Assembly: GCA_024803745.1 (NCBI GenBank)
Contig: JANJXV010000004.1
Coordinates: 40,492,358 to 40,556,357 of the forward strand
Direction of reading: 5' to 3'
Length of the DNA stretch: 64,000 nucleotides
Origin: Megascapheus bottae
Taxonomy: Eukaryota > Chordata > Mammalia > Rodentia > Geomyidae
Below, in pieces: positions 9,601 through 20,933 of the stretch. Each line of letters starts with the position of its first letter. Position 1 is the stretch's first letter. The notes beneath the pieces are model-generated. The model ran no database searches, was not told the origin of the DNA, and saw only the letters and a list, made by a program, of their open reading frames with translations. The position numbers and the translations under genes are program-made.

Positions 9601-10720
9601 AAAGGACAACCTATCATTTGTGAAGGAAAATGGAGAATGGAAAAGGAATAGGCTTGACTCGATCCTCGACAGACGAGGACTGTTCATTTCGGAACAGCTG
9701 GGACACACACCTTCCTGCAGGACTGGAGGTTGTGCTAGGGACTGGAATTTGGGGGCAGGTTTATATAGGGCTTAACAAAGGAGCAAGATTAAAATGGGTG
9801 GTGGTGTCTTGGAGGCCCTGGGCAATGTTCTTGGCTAGGCCCACAGTGGAAAGCTTCACCTTGAGTGTAGGGGTTGTTATCCCCTGGAGACCAGGACAGA
9901 ATGAGCTGCCTGCAGATCAGCACATGAGCATGCAGCTGATTCTTTGCTTGACCTTGGGGAACAAGACAGAGCCCAAGCCTTCAATTTGTGCTACATTCTG
10001 GCTCCTAAAATGGAGTAAAAAAAATGTACATCCTAGTCCCCAGAGGAATGGAATTATGCTCTGCTTCCTTAAGGGAGAAATAAGCGAAACTTGTGGACAT
10101 ATACTTGAAAACCACTAGCAAAACCTTAGCTATACAACCAGTGAGGGAAGGGAATATAGCAAAAGCCTGACTGAAGAACGAAGACACACACTTTTTTTTT
10201 TTTTGCCTTCTAAAATTTCAATTTGTAACATACTCGATGCATTTATACTCCTCCAAATATTAACAAGCTGAATCAGTGAATTCATATTAATGAATATGAA
10301 TGTTATTGGGTCTGTTGTGCTTTTCCCCAGGGAATGGAGTAGCCCTGCAATGTCTATTGTATCTATTATAAAAGACAGAGTCAAGATTACTGTAAAATCA
10401 CCACAGTGTGGGACTCACTGTTGGGGAGCGCAGTGGGGGGGTGTGTCACCAGTAGGATTCACTATTTCTACAGGGACCCCCCCAAAAGTGTTGATTATGG
10501 GGAACAACCAGCACAAACAGAGCTGCTATGCTCTGTAAAGCATTATTTGTCTCAGAAAGCCACTCAGCATCCAGCATTTTTTCTTCTCTCATCCCACCAT
10601 ACTTCAGCTGCCAACCACACCTGTTAGTGAGAAATGGTTCTGGTTAGATAAACTTTCTAAATGATCTTAACCCTTCCCTTTGCCATGTGACAGTTGTGTT
10701 TGCTAAGGTACACTGGAATG
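9601..10720. other. Unique DNA with an unassigned 162-codon frame
   Basis: A plus-strand reading frame spans 9630-10118. Its translation shows no domain I know, no repeat pattern and no splice context that supports it, so I do not call it a gene. A T-run lies at 10192-10204. Confidence 0.35.
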
Positions 10721-10913
10721 TGGGCCCTGAGCGTGGCCTAGTGGTAGAGTGTTTGCCTAGCATGCATGAAGCCCTGGGTTCGATTCTGTGGTAGCACATA
10801 CAGGGAAAATGCTGGAAGTGATGCTGTGGCTCAAATGGAGCACTAGTTTTGAGAAAGTCCAAGGACAGTGCTCAGGCCCTGAGTTCAAGCCCTAGGACTG
10901 ACAGAAAAGAAAA
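10721..10913 (+). repeat. IDL-Geo SINE, sense
   Basis: ID head with intact box B ('ggttcgattc'), A-rich linker and Geo unit ending 'gttcaagccctaggactg'. Flanks 'acactggaa' (10711) and 'atactggaa' (about 10923) suggest a short target duplication. Confidence 0.85.
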
Positions 10914-11599
10914 GAAAACAATATACTGGAAAGTTCATGTTCATTTGTGATTCAGAATGGCATTTGACAGTTTTATGCAAATCATTTCTGGAGAAATTGT
11001 TCCTGATGCGTATAGCAGTGATGAGGAGAACTGTCAGGAAGGATTTTCTGGGGTCCTTGGGTTTTCCCCCACTAATCCAGTTACTGGAGGCCATCCATCT
11101 GCATGACCTTTGCTCAGGGAAAGGCCTCGATGAGCCAGCAGCCCTGTCTCTGGGTCACCTCTATACCCAAGGAGACACCACCACATGGCATAGAAAGTTT
11201 GCAGACAGTGTTCCAAGGAGAGAGCTGGCTCTTGTTCCCTAGGGTAGGTGATCAGTATGGCCAGAGATAACCAGGTTCTAGGAAGGTAATAACAAATTGG
11301 GAGTGGTGAAAAGACCTTCTGATAAGCGATTGAGAGAGCTTTTGTGCCAACTTGGTAAAATGTGGAAGAAATAGTGAGTGAGCCTGCTTTGCAGCCTGTA
11401 CTAAGCAACTCTTAACTTGTAAAAAGGATTTTGCAACAATGAAGAGAAACTCAAGGGGGGTGGAGGTGTTGATTTAGGGATGTCCAGAGACGCTCAATGG
11501 GATGCTGCGTGGCTATGTAATGGCGAAACCAGAAGTGGGGCCCTCTGTGTAGACTTCAGAGGCACCAGGAAATCTCTCTCGCAATCCTCAACGATCTTT
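10914..11599. other. Unique DNA, nothing recognised
   Basis: Overlapping frames on both strands at 10937-11408 lack any recognisable family; no repeat seen. Confidence 0.4.
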
Positions 11600-11719
11600 G
11601 TCTCGAGACTGTGTCACTACATAGCCTAGGCTCACCTGAAACTATGCAGTCTAAGATAGACTGAAACTCGCCATCCCTGCTTCTATCTGGGATTACATGT
11701 GTGCGCCATCATACCTAGC
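11600..11719 (-). repeat. B1 SINE, antisense
   Basis: Monomeric B1: 'gtctcgagactgtgtcactacatagcc', 'ctgggattacatgtgtgc', ending 'catacctagcc'. Confidence 0.65.
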
Positions 11720-11734
11720 CATTTGCTCAGTTGT

Positions 11735-12142
11735 TGCTTTTAAAAATTAGCATATACTAGTTTTACAATGGGGCCTTTTATTATGACATTTCCACATATG
11801 TAAACAATGTATCTGCATCAGCCACATCCTCATTCCTCTCCTCTCCAGCCAATTCCCCTTCTGAAAATAATTTTAACAGGTTTCCTTGCACCATTTTTTA
11901 ATTGTAATTAATAAAAGGGTTACATGATATTTGCCAGATAGAAGGTGCATTAGTTCACATATATTGATACCCTTTCACATGTCTTGGTCCCCATGACCCT
12001 CCCCTCCCCCCCCACCGTCTTGGTTTTCCTCCCTTTCCTATCCAATTTCAAATAACCAAATGCAAATAAATCCAATATATCAGATAACAAAGTGCGATAC
12101 TGTAACAATATGAGATAACCAAGGGACAGCAAAAGAGATTTT
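11735..12142 (-). repeat. Two adjacent L1 3' ends, antisense
   Basis: 11735-11895 resembles a rodent L1 3' end ('tgacatttccacatatgtaaacaatgtatc'). 11896-12142 is a second L1 3' end matching, in reverse, the copy at 51230-51478 ('tgccagatagaaggtgca', 'tattgatacccttt', 'tgagataaccaagggacagc'). No coding part is present. Confidence 0.7.
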
Positions 12143-12459
12143 TTGCACACAGAAACAAACGACTTCAACCATATTAATTCTCGTTCACTTTCCTTGTTAA
12201 CAGAGCCTCCTCCCAGCTTAGGGCTTGACCTGGATGCAAGGCCTGAGGCTGGGGTCTGGCAGGGAAGTGCTCTAGCCTGTCCTCCACAAGCTAAAATGAG
12301 TTCACTGAGCTGCTTTGGCTGGAGGAGGGAGGATATTTTGGTTCTGTGTGTGCTACAGGAGGTCTCTTTCTAATCAATGCAAAACTTCCCAATTGCTACC
12401 CAATAGGCTACTCTCTTCCCTTTGCAAGGCACCTTCGTGCAAATTAGAAAGTGGCATAT

Positions 12460-12540
12460 TTGGGTTAGAGGTATGGATCAAGTGATAGAGTACCTGGTTA
12501 GCAAAGTGGGAAGCTCTGAGATCAAAACCCCATACTGTCA
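12460..12540 (+). repeat. ID-like SINE unit
   Basis: 'gggttagaggtatggatcaagtgatagag' followed by a degraded box B ('gagatcaaaacccc') and an A/G-rich tail. Old tRNA-type unit. Confidence 0.55.
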
Positions 12541-12574
12541 AAGAAAAGAAAAGAGAAAGAAAGATGAAAGACTG

Positions 12575-12766
12575 GCCGGGCGCTGGTGGCTCACGCTTGT
12601 AATCCTAGCTACTCAGGAGGCTGAGATCTGAGGATCAAGGTTCCAAGCCAGCCTAGGCACAAAAAGACCTGAGACTCTTATCTCCAATTAACCTCTAGAA
12701 AATGGGAAGTGGGGCTTGGCTCAAGGGTAGGGTGGTAGCCTTGAGCTGAAGAGCTCTGGGACAGCA
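12575..12766 (+). repeat. B1-Geo SINE, sense arm of a fold-back pair
   Basis: Well preserved head ('gccgggcgctggtggctcac') through linker and into the right unit, then truncated at about 12766 where it joins an antisense copy. The two copies together form a long inverted repeat. Confidence 0.9.
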
Positions 12767-12897
12767 CCCACTTCCTGTTTTTAGAGGTTAATTGAAGAGT
12801 CTCAAGTCTTCTTGTGCTTGGCTGGCTTGGAACCTTGATCCTCAGATCTCAGCCTCCTGAGTAGCTAGGATTACAGGTGTGAGCCACTGCACCAGCT
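12767..12897 (-). repeat. B1-Geo SINE, antisense arm of a fold-back pair
   Basis: Reads antisense from 'ccacttcctgtttttagagg' to the B1 head at 12897, and lacks the right unit. About 130 bp pair with 12575-12711. Confidence 0.9.
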
Positions 12898-13457
12898 GCA
12901 TTATTATTTTTTAAAGCAAGCAGATTTATCATGAAGTATAATACAAAGTTCATGCAGATTTTAAATGTCTAGCACAGATCTAAAAATAAATTTCTAAGAA
13001 AAAAACACAATGAAATTTTAAAAATTAAATAAATATCTAGTTTCTGGCAGGCAGTTCCTAAACTTTTTCTCAGAAGAGTCAATCATCTGTCATCCTATGC
13101 TTTGAGACTATTTTAGCCTAGCAGTTTGAGGCACTTCAGAGGCTTTCACAGAATTCAGCGGTATTGCTAGACAGTGTGAAGTGTGGAGAAGGTTCTCAGG
13201 CTCAGGTAACATATTTAGAAAGATCCTGGATTGAGGATAGCTGACTGAGAGACTGCCCATCAGAGAAAGTTGTGAAATTAAATGAGTCTACTGGGGACCA
13301 GATTAAGCCTGGGACCTCATATAATAATAATAGGAAAAATTTTTTGCTTCTTATTTATCTCACCTTTCTGGATAAATGTGTTCTGAGTTACACTTACTCC
13401 TAGGTTAAGCCAACAATGAAATCGCAAGCTCTTATTTCTTTGAAATGTGACTGAGGA

Positions 13458-13585
13458 TGGGGTGTGTGTGGGGGGGAGGGAAACGGGTACCAAGACATGT
13501 GAAAGGGTATCAATGTATGTGAATTAATGCACCTTCTATCTGGCAAATATCATGTAACCCTTTTACTAATTACAATAAAAAAAAA
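13458..13585 (+). mobile_element. L1 3' end, 128 bp, perfect target duplication
   Basis: A severely 5'-truncated L1 3' end ('caccttctatctgg...aatgtaaccc...tacaataaaaaaaaa'). Flanked by gaaatgtgactgagga at 13442-13457 and 13586-13601, an exact 16-bp target-site duplication. Confidence 0.92.
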
Positions 13586-13796
13586 GAAATGTGACTGAGG
13601 AGCATTCCATGTATAAATAAATTGAGATTGTTTTCACTATGCCTTCATCCAGTCACTCACTCAGTTCACAGGCATTTATTAATTGCTTGGCTGTTATGTG
13701 CCAGATCCTATGGAGATGTGGGAATTATGAGGAGATGAAGGTGAATGCACCAGCCATCCATCCTAGCGTGTCACAACACCTGTGGAGCAGCCACGT

Positions 13797-13798
<2 letters not shown>

Positions 13799-13828
<30 letters not shown>
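13799..13828. repeat. (CA)n microsatellite
   Basis: About 30 bp of CA repeats in otherwise unique DNA. Confidence 0.97.
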
Positions 13829-14309
13829 TTTAGACTGAAATTACCTTTTGATAATAAAGTTCACGTGTGAGAGCTGAAATATTTTGAAGAAATTTGACAG
13901 TGCACTGTTCTTGAGTGGGCCATGTCACCAAGTGTTATATTTGTTGGGCTCTGTTGGACGCACAATGGAGCCACCTTTGACCTTCAAAGGAGGTGGGGGG
14001 GGCATCAAGTATTTTAGATGACAGCCAGATCATTCACCACCGTTTATTCTTTCTTTTACAGCTTCTCTTGGGCTTCTGTGACTCCTACCACAAGATTTCC
14101 CTGCTGTTATTCAGACTCAAAGTCCACTCTTACTTCAGGAGCCTTAGACTCCTCCATCCTCTGATTATCTGACCAAGAATGAACGTGCACTTCCTGCTTT
14201 ATTCTGATCTCTGGTCTAATGGCTTTCCTGACTTCCTCCCAAGGCATTGTAAGAGAACTCTGAGTTGTGTTCCACAAGATCCTCCCAAAAGGCCTGTGTG
14301 GCCCTCCTC

Positions 14310-14700
14310 TCCAGGACTCGCAAATGTGACTTTATTTGGAAAAGGGGTCCTTGCAGAGGTACTCTATCCCAGGATTGTTGAGGTGTGATCATCTTGAATT
14401 GTTTGGATGGGCCCCAAATTAAATAACAAGCATTCTTCTAAGAGAATGGCAGAGGGAAGAAAGCATTGGCCTGTGTGAAGCTGCACACAGGCTATGCTGA
14501 TGGCAACTAAGAGAAGCTGGCAGGAAATCTGGACAGAAGCTGGACATTTGGAGAGGTAAAAAGGGCTCTCTCCTAGGGCCCCTTGAGGAGGCCTGCCTAC
14601 TTACTTTGCTTGTAAGCATCTGGCCTTCAGATCTGTTGGTTTAAGCCCTCAAGCCTATGGTAATTGGTTATGGTAGTCACAGGATACCACTATACAACCA
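14310..14700 (+). repeat. MLT1-like MaLR LTR, sense
   Basis: Motif order fits an MLT1-type solo LTR: 'aatgtgactttatttggaaaa', 'ccttgcagaggt', 'ggatgggcccca', 'gcctgtgtgaagctg', 'ctggccttcagatctg', 'ggtttaagccctcaag', 'ggtaattggttatggtag'. No internal region. Confidence 0.7.
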
Positions 14701-15198
14701 ATCCCTGTGACTCTTACCTTTCTTTATTAGCACCTGGATATTTTTATGGAGGGAATGGAATGATAGGGCAGCTGGCTTTGTTTTTGGTGAGTGGAGCTCA
14801 GTAGAAGTCTCTTTTCTCCTTGCTCTGGGTCCTAAGGCTCACAGTGGAGTCAGGAGCCTATGCCAGGCAAGGCTATTTCCTCCTGTATCAGCCAGAAGGC
14901 TCCCTAGTCACAGTTCCCAGGACAGACCTTGCCATTCCTGCTCAACTGGGCACAACAAAGCTTATGGTTCACTTCTGTGACCATCTTTAATTTCTGCATT
15001 TGGATGCTAACTCTTACATCCACTTCTCCCTATCACTTTTAGTGAAGACAAAGGTCAAGGCCATACATATACCTGCAGCTTTATGATGTTTGCTGGCAGC
15101 CATCACTGTCAGAAGGGAAGAAAAGCCTGCCTTGTAAAGATTGCCCTTTACAAACAGCAGCTGTAAAGCTGATGTGTGACAGGGTCCACATTCTTCTT

Positions 15199-15345
15199 TT
15201 TCCTTCCTTCCTTCCTTCCTTCCTTCCTTCCTTCCTTCCTTCCTCCCTCCCTCCCTCCCGCCATCCCTCCCTTCCTCCCCTCTCCCCTCCCTTTCTCCTT
15301 TCCTGTTTCTTTTTGACCCTCTGTTCCTCTCTGCCTCCTCTCTCT

Positions 15346-15427
<82 letters not shown>

Positions 15428-15430
15428 ACT
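15199..15430. repeat. Polypyrimidine tract: (TTCC)n, (TCCC)n, (CT)n
   Basis: TTCC units (15199-15243) grade into CCTC-rich sequence and then about 72 bp of CT (15354-15425). Almost no purines on this strand across about 230 bp. Confidence 0.97.
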
Positions 15431-15445
15431 TCTCTCTCTGTCTTT

Positions 15446-15616
15446 CAGTTCTGGAGATCAAGCACATGCTGGGCAAATGCTTTATCACTGGATCACATCC
15501 CCTAGCCTTTGGGTTTTGTTGTTGTTTTGTTTTATTTTGTGAGACAGAGTCTCACTTGTACTCTGGGCTGGCTCAAATTTCTTACCTTGCTGCCTCTCCC
15601 CTTATAGTGCTGAGAC
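15446..15616 (-). repeat. B1-dID-like SINE, antisense
   Basis: Antisense ID half ('ggagatcaagcacatgctgggcaaatgc') followed by a T-rich linker and an antisense B1 half ('gagacagagtctcacttgta', 'gtgctgag'). Confidence 0.65.
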
Positions 15617-15680
15617 CTGGCCTAAGATCCAAATTTTGTTTAAAAGAATTACATATATAATGATATAATGGTATAATGAT

Positions 15681-16040
15681 GTGTGACTGCAATCCCAGCA
15701 TCCAAAACAGGATTGTTGGAGTTGGACGTCAGCCTTGGCTACATAGCAAAACATTGTCACACATTACACCTGTAATTCCAGCAACCCAACAGTTGGAGAT
15801 GGGGGAAGATTGAAGTTTTAGGCCAAAGTGGGCAAAAAGTTAGCTAGACCCATCTGAGCCAATAAGCTGAAGTTAGTGGTGCATATCTATAATATCAGTA
15901 AGATATATATGGTATAAAGAAAAGGATTACAGTCTAGGCTGGCTCAAGACTCTGTCAAAAAATTAAGGCCAAAAGGGCTTAAGTGGTAGAATTCTTGCCC
16001 ATCAAGTGTGAAATTCTGAGTTCAAAAATCACAGAGCCAA
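15681..16040 (+). repeat. Array of B1-like modules ending in an ID unit
   Basis: Three degraded sense B1-like modules (about 15681-15765, 15766-15860, 15865-15960) followed by an ID-like unit (15965-16040, 'ggcttaagtggtagaattc'). An A/G-rich tail follows at 16041-16090. Confidence 0.45.
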
Positions 16041-16099
16041 AAGAAAGAAAGAAAATAAGAGGAAAGAAAGGAAGAAAGAAAAAAAGAACAGAAAAGATT

Positions 16100-16760
16100 A
16101 TCATACACATAGATGGCCATACAAACATATATCCCACAAAAGCACACACCTACACCTACACAGATATATAGAATCCATCTCTCTCATCATATTGACTGGA
16201 AACAGTATTATCAGCAGTTATTGTTTCTAGGGTTATAATGGTTTTAATATTTTTTTTCCTGATGCTCTCCTTCATTTTCTTAAATGTAAATTTGAAGCAA
16301 TTCTCTAATTCATTTTTCTATCAGGTAAAGAAAGCCTCAGGCATTGCCTTTGAGATTTATTTCCTAGACTCAGTTGAGATATAAATGCCAAGATTAGTTT
16401 CAATGTACGGAGCTAGGGAATTCCTGCATTTTGGACGGTCTCCTGGAAGTCTCTCAAGTTTCTCCTTTCTGTTTCTTTTCTTCAGCAGTCATATGGATAC
16501 CAGAAATTCACAGCAAAGAGGAATAACGGGAAAACTACTGTCTATCATGAATGTTAGCCAGGAATCCCCCAGTCTCATCCTTGGCTTTGCAATTGTATTG
16601 GTTCCTTTCTCTTGAGGTCTTAGGCAGTCTTAATTTAACATTGATCTTATCACACTTTTAAAGCTTTTGGTTAAAAATGGAATATCTCGTACAAGTCTCA
16701 AGGAAACTTTATTCTATCAAATCTCCTTGCTAATTCATGAATGGCATTTGACTGATCAAA
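16100..16760. other. Unique, AT-leaning DNA
   Basis: No repeat family or coding signal recognised. Confidence 0.4.
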
Positions 16761-16885
16761 AAAAAGTGGGAGAAAATGAGGAGGGGTGATACTCTTCAAA
16801 AAGAAATGTACTCATTACCTGACTTTGTAACTGTAACTCTTCTGTACATGATCTTCACAATAAAAATTAAAAAAAAAACAACAAC
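16761..16885 (+). repeat. L1 3' end, sense
   Basis: 'ctcattacctgactttgtaactgtaac', 'tctgtacatgatcttcac' and an A-rich end match the 3' ends of the L1 copies at 31500-31580 and, in reverse, 39060-39120. Confidence 0.75.
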
Positions 16886-16916
16886 AGCAAAGGTATTTCT
16901 TAAAAGATCTTAACAG

Positions 16917-17108
16917 AGCCAGGAGTGTGGCCTAGTGGTACTGTGCTTGCCTAACATGCACGAAGCCCTGGGTTTGATTTCTTGATACCCCATACACAGA
17001 AAGAGCTGGCAGTGGTTCTATGGCTTAAGTGGTAGTGTGATATAACCTTGAGAAACCTCAAGGAACATACCCACGCCTGAGTTCAAGCCCCAAGCCTGGC
17101 AAAAAAAG
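16917..17108 (+). repeat. IDL-Geo SINE with target duplication
   Basis: Complete but diverged copy. Flanks 'aaaagatcttaaca' (16902) and 'aaaagatcttgaca' (17110) differ at one base. Confidence 0.88.
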
Positions 17109-17124
17109 CAAAAGATCTTGACAC

Positions 17125-17706
17125 TCTTGGTGAACTGTGAGAAACTAGACCACTTAAACATAATCCAAAAATATATTTAAAAACATCATCCAATAGAGAT
17201 AAATTTGATTTTGCGTAAAATGGAGCAGTATTAGGAAAACTAAAAAACAAAGGATATCTCTTGACAGAATGTTCCATTTGTATTCAATACCAGCAGATTT
17301 TTCTTTTCTTTTAAGGTTAGAACATAAAAGGTGTCAGTCACATACTGGAAGCAAATGTGTTTTATGCATTAATGTGGAGGAAATGTAAGTTGTCATTAAG
17401 ATACTGTTAGTAACATTTTTCATGTACTACAGTTTGGTTAACATTTAATCCTAATTGAGAAAAACCCCAAAGTAATCTTTGTGAGAAACAAGACCAGAGT
17501 GGCTAATCAGCTTTGGCAGAGAAACTAATGGTTTCATAATTAGATTGATGAGTGTTAAATATCTGATGTGAAAAACATGTCATAAAACAGTAAGGCAGAA
17601 TCTCAGCAAAAGTCATCTTGAATTTGTTCCTTATCTTTTATTTCAGTTTGTTCAAAAGGCTTATTTTTTTCACCTTCAAAGCATGGGTCCAGATATTTGC
17701 CAACTG

Positions 17707-17709
<3 letters not shown>
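17125..17709. other. Unique AT-rich DNA
   Basis: No repeat or gene recognised. Confidence 0.4.

Positions 17710-17710
<1 letters not shown>

Positions 17711-17773
<63 letters not shown>
17711..17773. repeat. (TG)n microsatellite at a SINE tail
   Basis: About 63 bp of uninterrupted TG ahead of the antisense SINE at 17783. Confidence 0.98.
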
Positions 17774-17775
<2 letters not shown>

Positions 17776-17782
17776 ATGTATG

Positions 17783-18001
17783 CTGATACTGAGGCTTGAT
17801 CTCAGGGTCTGCACACTGTCCCTTAGCGCTTTCACTCAATGTTGGTATTCTGTAAGTTAAGCCACAGCTTAATTTCTGGCCCCTTGCTGGATAATTGGAG
17901 GGTCTTAGAGACTTTTCTGCCTGGCTGGTTTTGAACCGCAATGCTCTAATCTTAGCCTCCTGAGAAGCTAGGGTTACAGGTGTGAGCTACAGTGCCTAGT
18001 T
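17783..18001 (-). repeat. B1-Geo composite SINE, antisense
   Basis: Diverged copy with the right unit, linker ('ggataattggagggtctta') and B1 head ('gctagggttacaggtgtgagc'). Confidence 0.8.
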
Positions 18002-18112
18002 GAGTGAAGTCAATGTCATGGCAGAGATGCAGTCAACAAATTTCTGCTCATGGTTTTGGCCTTCATTTAAGAACAGCTTGACAGCTTGTTAAGTAGCCTC
18101 AGATTCAGTTGT

Positions 18113-18288
18113 GGTTTTTTTTTTTTTTGGCGGGGGGGAGGGCAGGAGCTTGAACTCTGGGCCTGGACACTGTCCCTGAGTTCTTCTGCTCAGGTCTAGT
18201 GCTCTATCACTTTGAACCATAGCTCCACTTCCAGTTTTCTGGTGGTCAATTGAAGATAAGAGTTGCTCAGACTTTCTTGTTCAGGCTG
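18113..18288 (-). repeat. B1-Geo SINE, antisense, head missing
   Basis: Poly-T tail (18116-18128), right unit and linker are clear, but the B1 head is absent beyond 'caggctga'. A 5'-truncated insertion. Confidence 0.75.
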
Positions 18289-18698
18289 ACAGGAGAGCCA
18301 GCCATGACTGGAGGGAAATACACACATGTACATGTACACGTGTATATTTATTTATGTAAGTTTCTGTGCACTCGTATACATGCTCTGTGGAAGAGAATGA
18401 TTCCACCTTTGTTGTTGTACCTGCTGCTGCTACTGTGGTATTAAGTGTTCTTTGTTGAGTTGTAGGCTGCCTATGTCTCAAAATCTGCTTTAAGCCAGTG
18501 CTCAAAGGAGAGAATATTCAGTAAATGGCATTGGGCTAATGACTATTTTTTTCCAAGTTGTATTGCTGACTTCTAATGCTTTCTGTCAAAATAAATTCCA
18601 GATGGGTCCAAACATATGTGTCAAGAGAGTGGAAAAAAAAGTTTTAGAAATAAACATGAAAGAATTTTAACTGGCTTACATTAGATATTGGTTTTTGA

Positions 18699-18800
18699 AG
18701 GCCATCTGTGAGCTCAGCATTCTGGAGGCTGAAACAGGAGGAATATTAGTTCAAGGACAGCCTGGGCTATATAGAGAGGCCCTATCTCAAGAAGAGGGAG
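18699..18800 (+). repeat. B1 SINE monomer, sense
   Basis: 'gtgagctcagcattctggaggctgaaacagg' then 'cagcctgggctatatagagaggccctatctcaag'; classic old B1 layout with an A/G-rich tail. Confidence 0.75.
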
Positions 18801-18857
18801 AAGGGAAGATAATGAGAGACTAGATAAATAGAAGACAATTTTAAAAGGTTATTCTCA

Positions 18858-19065
18858 TTTTTTTTTCTTTTGGCAGTACTGGGGTTTGAACTCGGGGCCT
18901 TGAGCTCAAATCATTCCTTAGTGCTATGTATACATGTATTTATACATATCTTAAAAATAGTCTTTTGCTTGGCTTTTTGCGTGAATCAGTCTGGCTAACA
19001 ATCCTGTTTATGCTTCCCACATAGCTGGGCAACATGAATATGCTATCACACTCAACTTTTTATTG
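18858..19065 (-). repeat. B1-dID-like SINE, antisense, degraded
   Basis: The T-run and 'tactggggtttgaactcggggcctt' mark an antisense ID half; the B1 half at 18985-19065 is very diverged. Confidence 0.45.
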
Positions 19066-19828
19066 GTCCTGAACTTTTTGCTTAGCCTGGCCTTGCGCAT
19101 CTCAGCTTCTGGACCTCAGCCTTTACAGCATGTAAAAATTTCTATAATGTTTGAATTTTGAATAATGAATATTTGTTGTTTTTCACATTTATTTTGATTA
19201 AAAATATAGCCAATTACAAGGAGTGGTTAGGGCTTGGAGAGATAACAGTCTAGAGAGATTTTGAAATAGATTAGCTGTTAGCCACCTCAGCTACTGCAAC
19301 TAACTTCACTTTTAACTTCATTTAAATTAACTTCAATCTAAAAAAATATTTAAATACTTGATTCAGTTATTAGAGTACTTTTAAATACACTTGAAAAATT
19401 TGGTTATTTGGATAAATGACCATAAGTTGTTTCTTGATATCATAAAGACATTTTGGAACTAACTCTCTTGCACAATATATAGATCTATTAACGAATATGT
19501 GTTTCTAAATTGCTCATTCTTTTCTTCCTGGATACCGAGAGAATTTTATTTTATTCAGAAAAGAAACATTTAGTATAATGATATAGAACTAACACTTAAT
19601 TCTATGTCTTAAGGAGATGGTTGTGCACTTGGAAACACTTTTAAGAAAGCAGCTTAAGGGAAATACTTCAATTTTTATCAAGATAATTCTTCATGTCTGG
19701 CTAATCTTGTCCAATGCTTGACTACTTAGGAGTCTTACCTGACACTTACCTTAAGTATCCCTGTATATAAGCCTTCTAGAATATAAAGGTAGAAAAAGAC
19801 TTTACCAAATAGGCATCCACTAAATTAA
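19066..19828. other. Unique AT-rich DNA
   Basis: High A+T, no repeat or gene recognised across about 760 bp. Confidence 0.4.
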
Positions 19829-20497
19829 ATTTTTGTTGGTGGTGGTGGTGGGTGTGGGGCTTAAACTCAGGACCTGGGCACTGTCCTTGAGCTCTTTTGA
19901 TCAAGGCTAACATTCTGCCACTTTGAGCCATAGCACCATTTCTGTTTTGTTTTGTTTTGTTTTTTTAAAGAATTTATTAACGTTGATTTTTACATCATTT
20001 TTTAAATGACAAGTTTAACAAACAAGTATTCAAGGAGGGAATCTCTATTTACAATCACTGGGACTTAGTATTTAGAACTTAATCAAAATTAGGCTAAGGG
20101 TTTGTATGTCATAGAAACATTAATTTATGAAGTAAAACATTATGTCTATAGAGTCATAGGTTTTTATGTCTATATAGTTATATTTGTATTTCTATTACCA
20201 TGTCCATAGCATTGGGTATGCAGTTATTGAATCCTTGCTCTTGTACACTTTGGATTTAATAGCCACATATTAAGGATACCATGTGCCTTTTGTTCCTTAG
20301 AACTTGACTTGTCTCACTCAACATGATTCGCTCTAGATTCATCCACTTCCCTGCGAATGAACTTCTGGTTTTTGAGTAATTAATTGGAGATAAGAGTCTC
20401 ATGGAGACTTTTCTGACCCGTCTAGCTTCAAATCGCCATCCTCAGATCTCAGCTTCCTGAGTAGCTATAATTATAGGTGAGAGCTATGCCCCAGCTC
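19829..20497 (-). repeat. B1-Geo SINE split by an L1 insertion
   Basis: Right unit at 19829-19949 and the linker plus B1 head at 20361-20497 join into one family-B SINE once the L1 piece between them is removed. Confidence 0.85.
19950..20360 (-). repeat. L1 3' end inserted in a SINE
   Basis: Reverse-oriented L1 3' end, closely paralleling 36740-37160 ('caatcactgg', 'gtttgtatgtcata', 'ttaaggatacca', 'ctcaacatgattcg'). The T-rich tail is at 19950-19966. Flanking 'atttctgttttg' and 'acttctggtttt' look like an imperfect target duplication. Confidence 0.82.
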
Positions 20498-20920
20498 AGT
20501 TAGCTATTTTTTTTTAAATGTAATGGGTTCTAGGTAACCTCTACCCAAGAACTGCTTTTCCTAAGTCTTCTTTGTAGCTTAAATTTGGTCAACAGGGTCT
20601 TATTAGCACAAACTCTTATCTGTGTTGCCTGTCACTCCATTCCAACATAGAATCAGAGCAACTGGCACATCTCTTAACAGTGAGGAAAGACCTACGGGAT
20701 AGTGCTTATTCCAGTAATGAGGGGCTGTTCAAAGACAAATAGGTTGCAAGACAAACTAGACACACAAGAGAGCCTATTGTCTGCATGTAAATGGAGTCAC
20801 TTGTGCCAACCTTTCTTTTAAACAACGAAAGCTGAGAAGTTGAAAAGGTCCATAGGTGTGATTACCTGATGCTCATGCCGTTTATCTTTCCACCCTTACT
20901 CCTGCCTTTCTATGCCACCT
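20498..20920. other. Unique DNA, nothing recognised
   Basis: No repeat or gene recognised. Confidence 0.4.
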
Positions 20921-20933
20921 TTTTCTTTCTTTC

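Noticed and set aside
9630..10118. 162-codon plus-strand frame
   Set aside because: No recognisable domain, no periodic composition typical of coding DNA, no promoter or splice context. A frame of this length is expected by chance in 64 kb.
15081..15488. Arg-Glu rich frames on the minus strand
   Set aside because: Translation of the polypurine complement of the CT/TTCC tract; not a charged protein gene.
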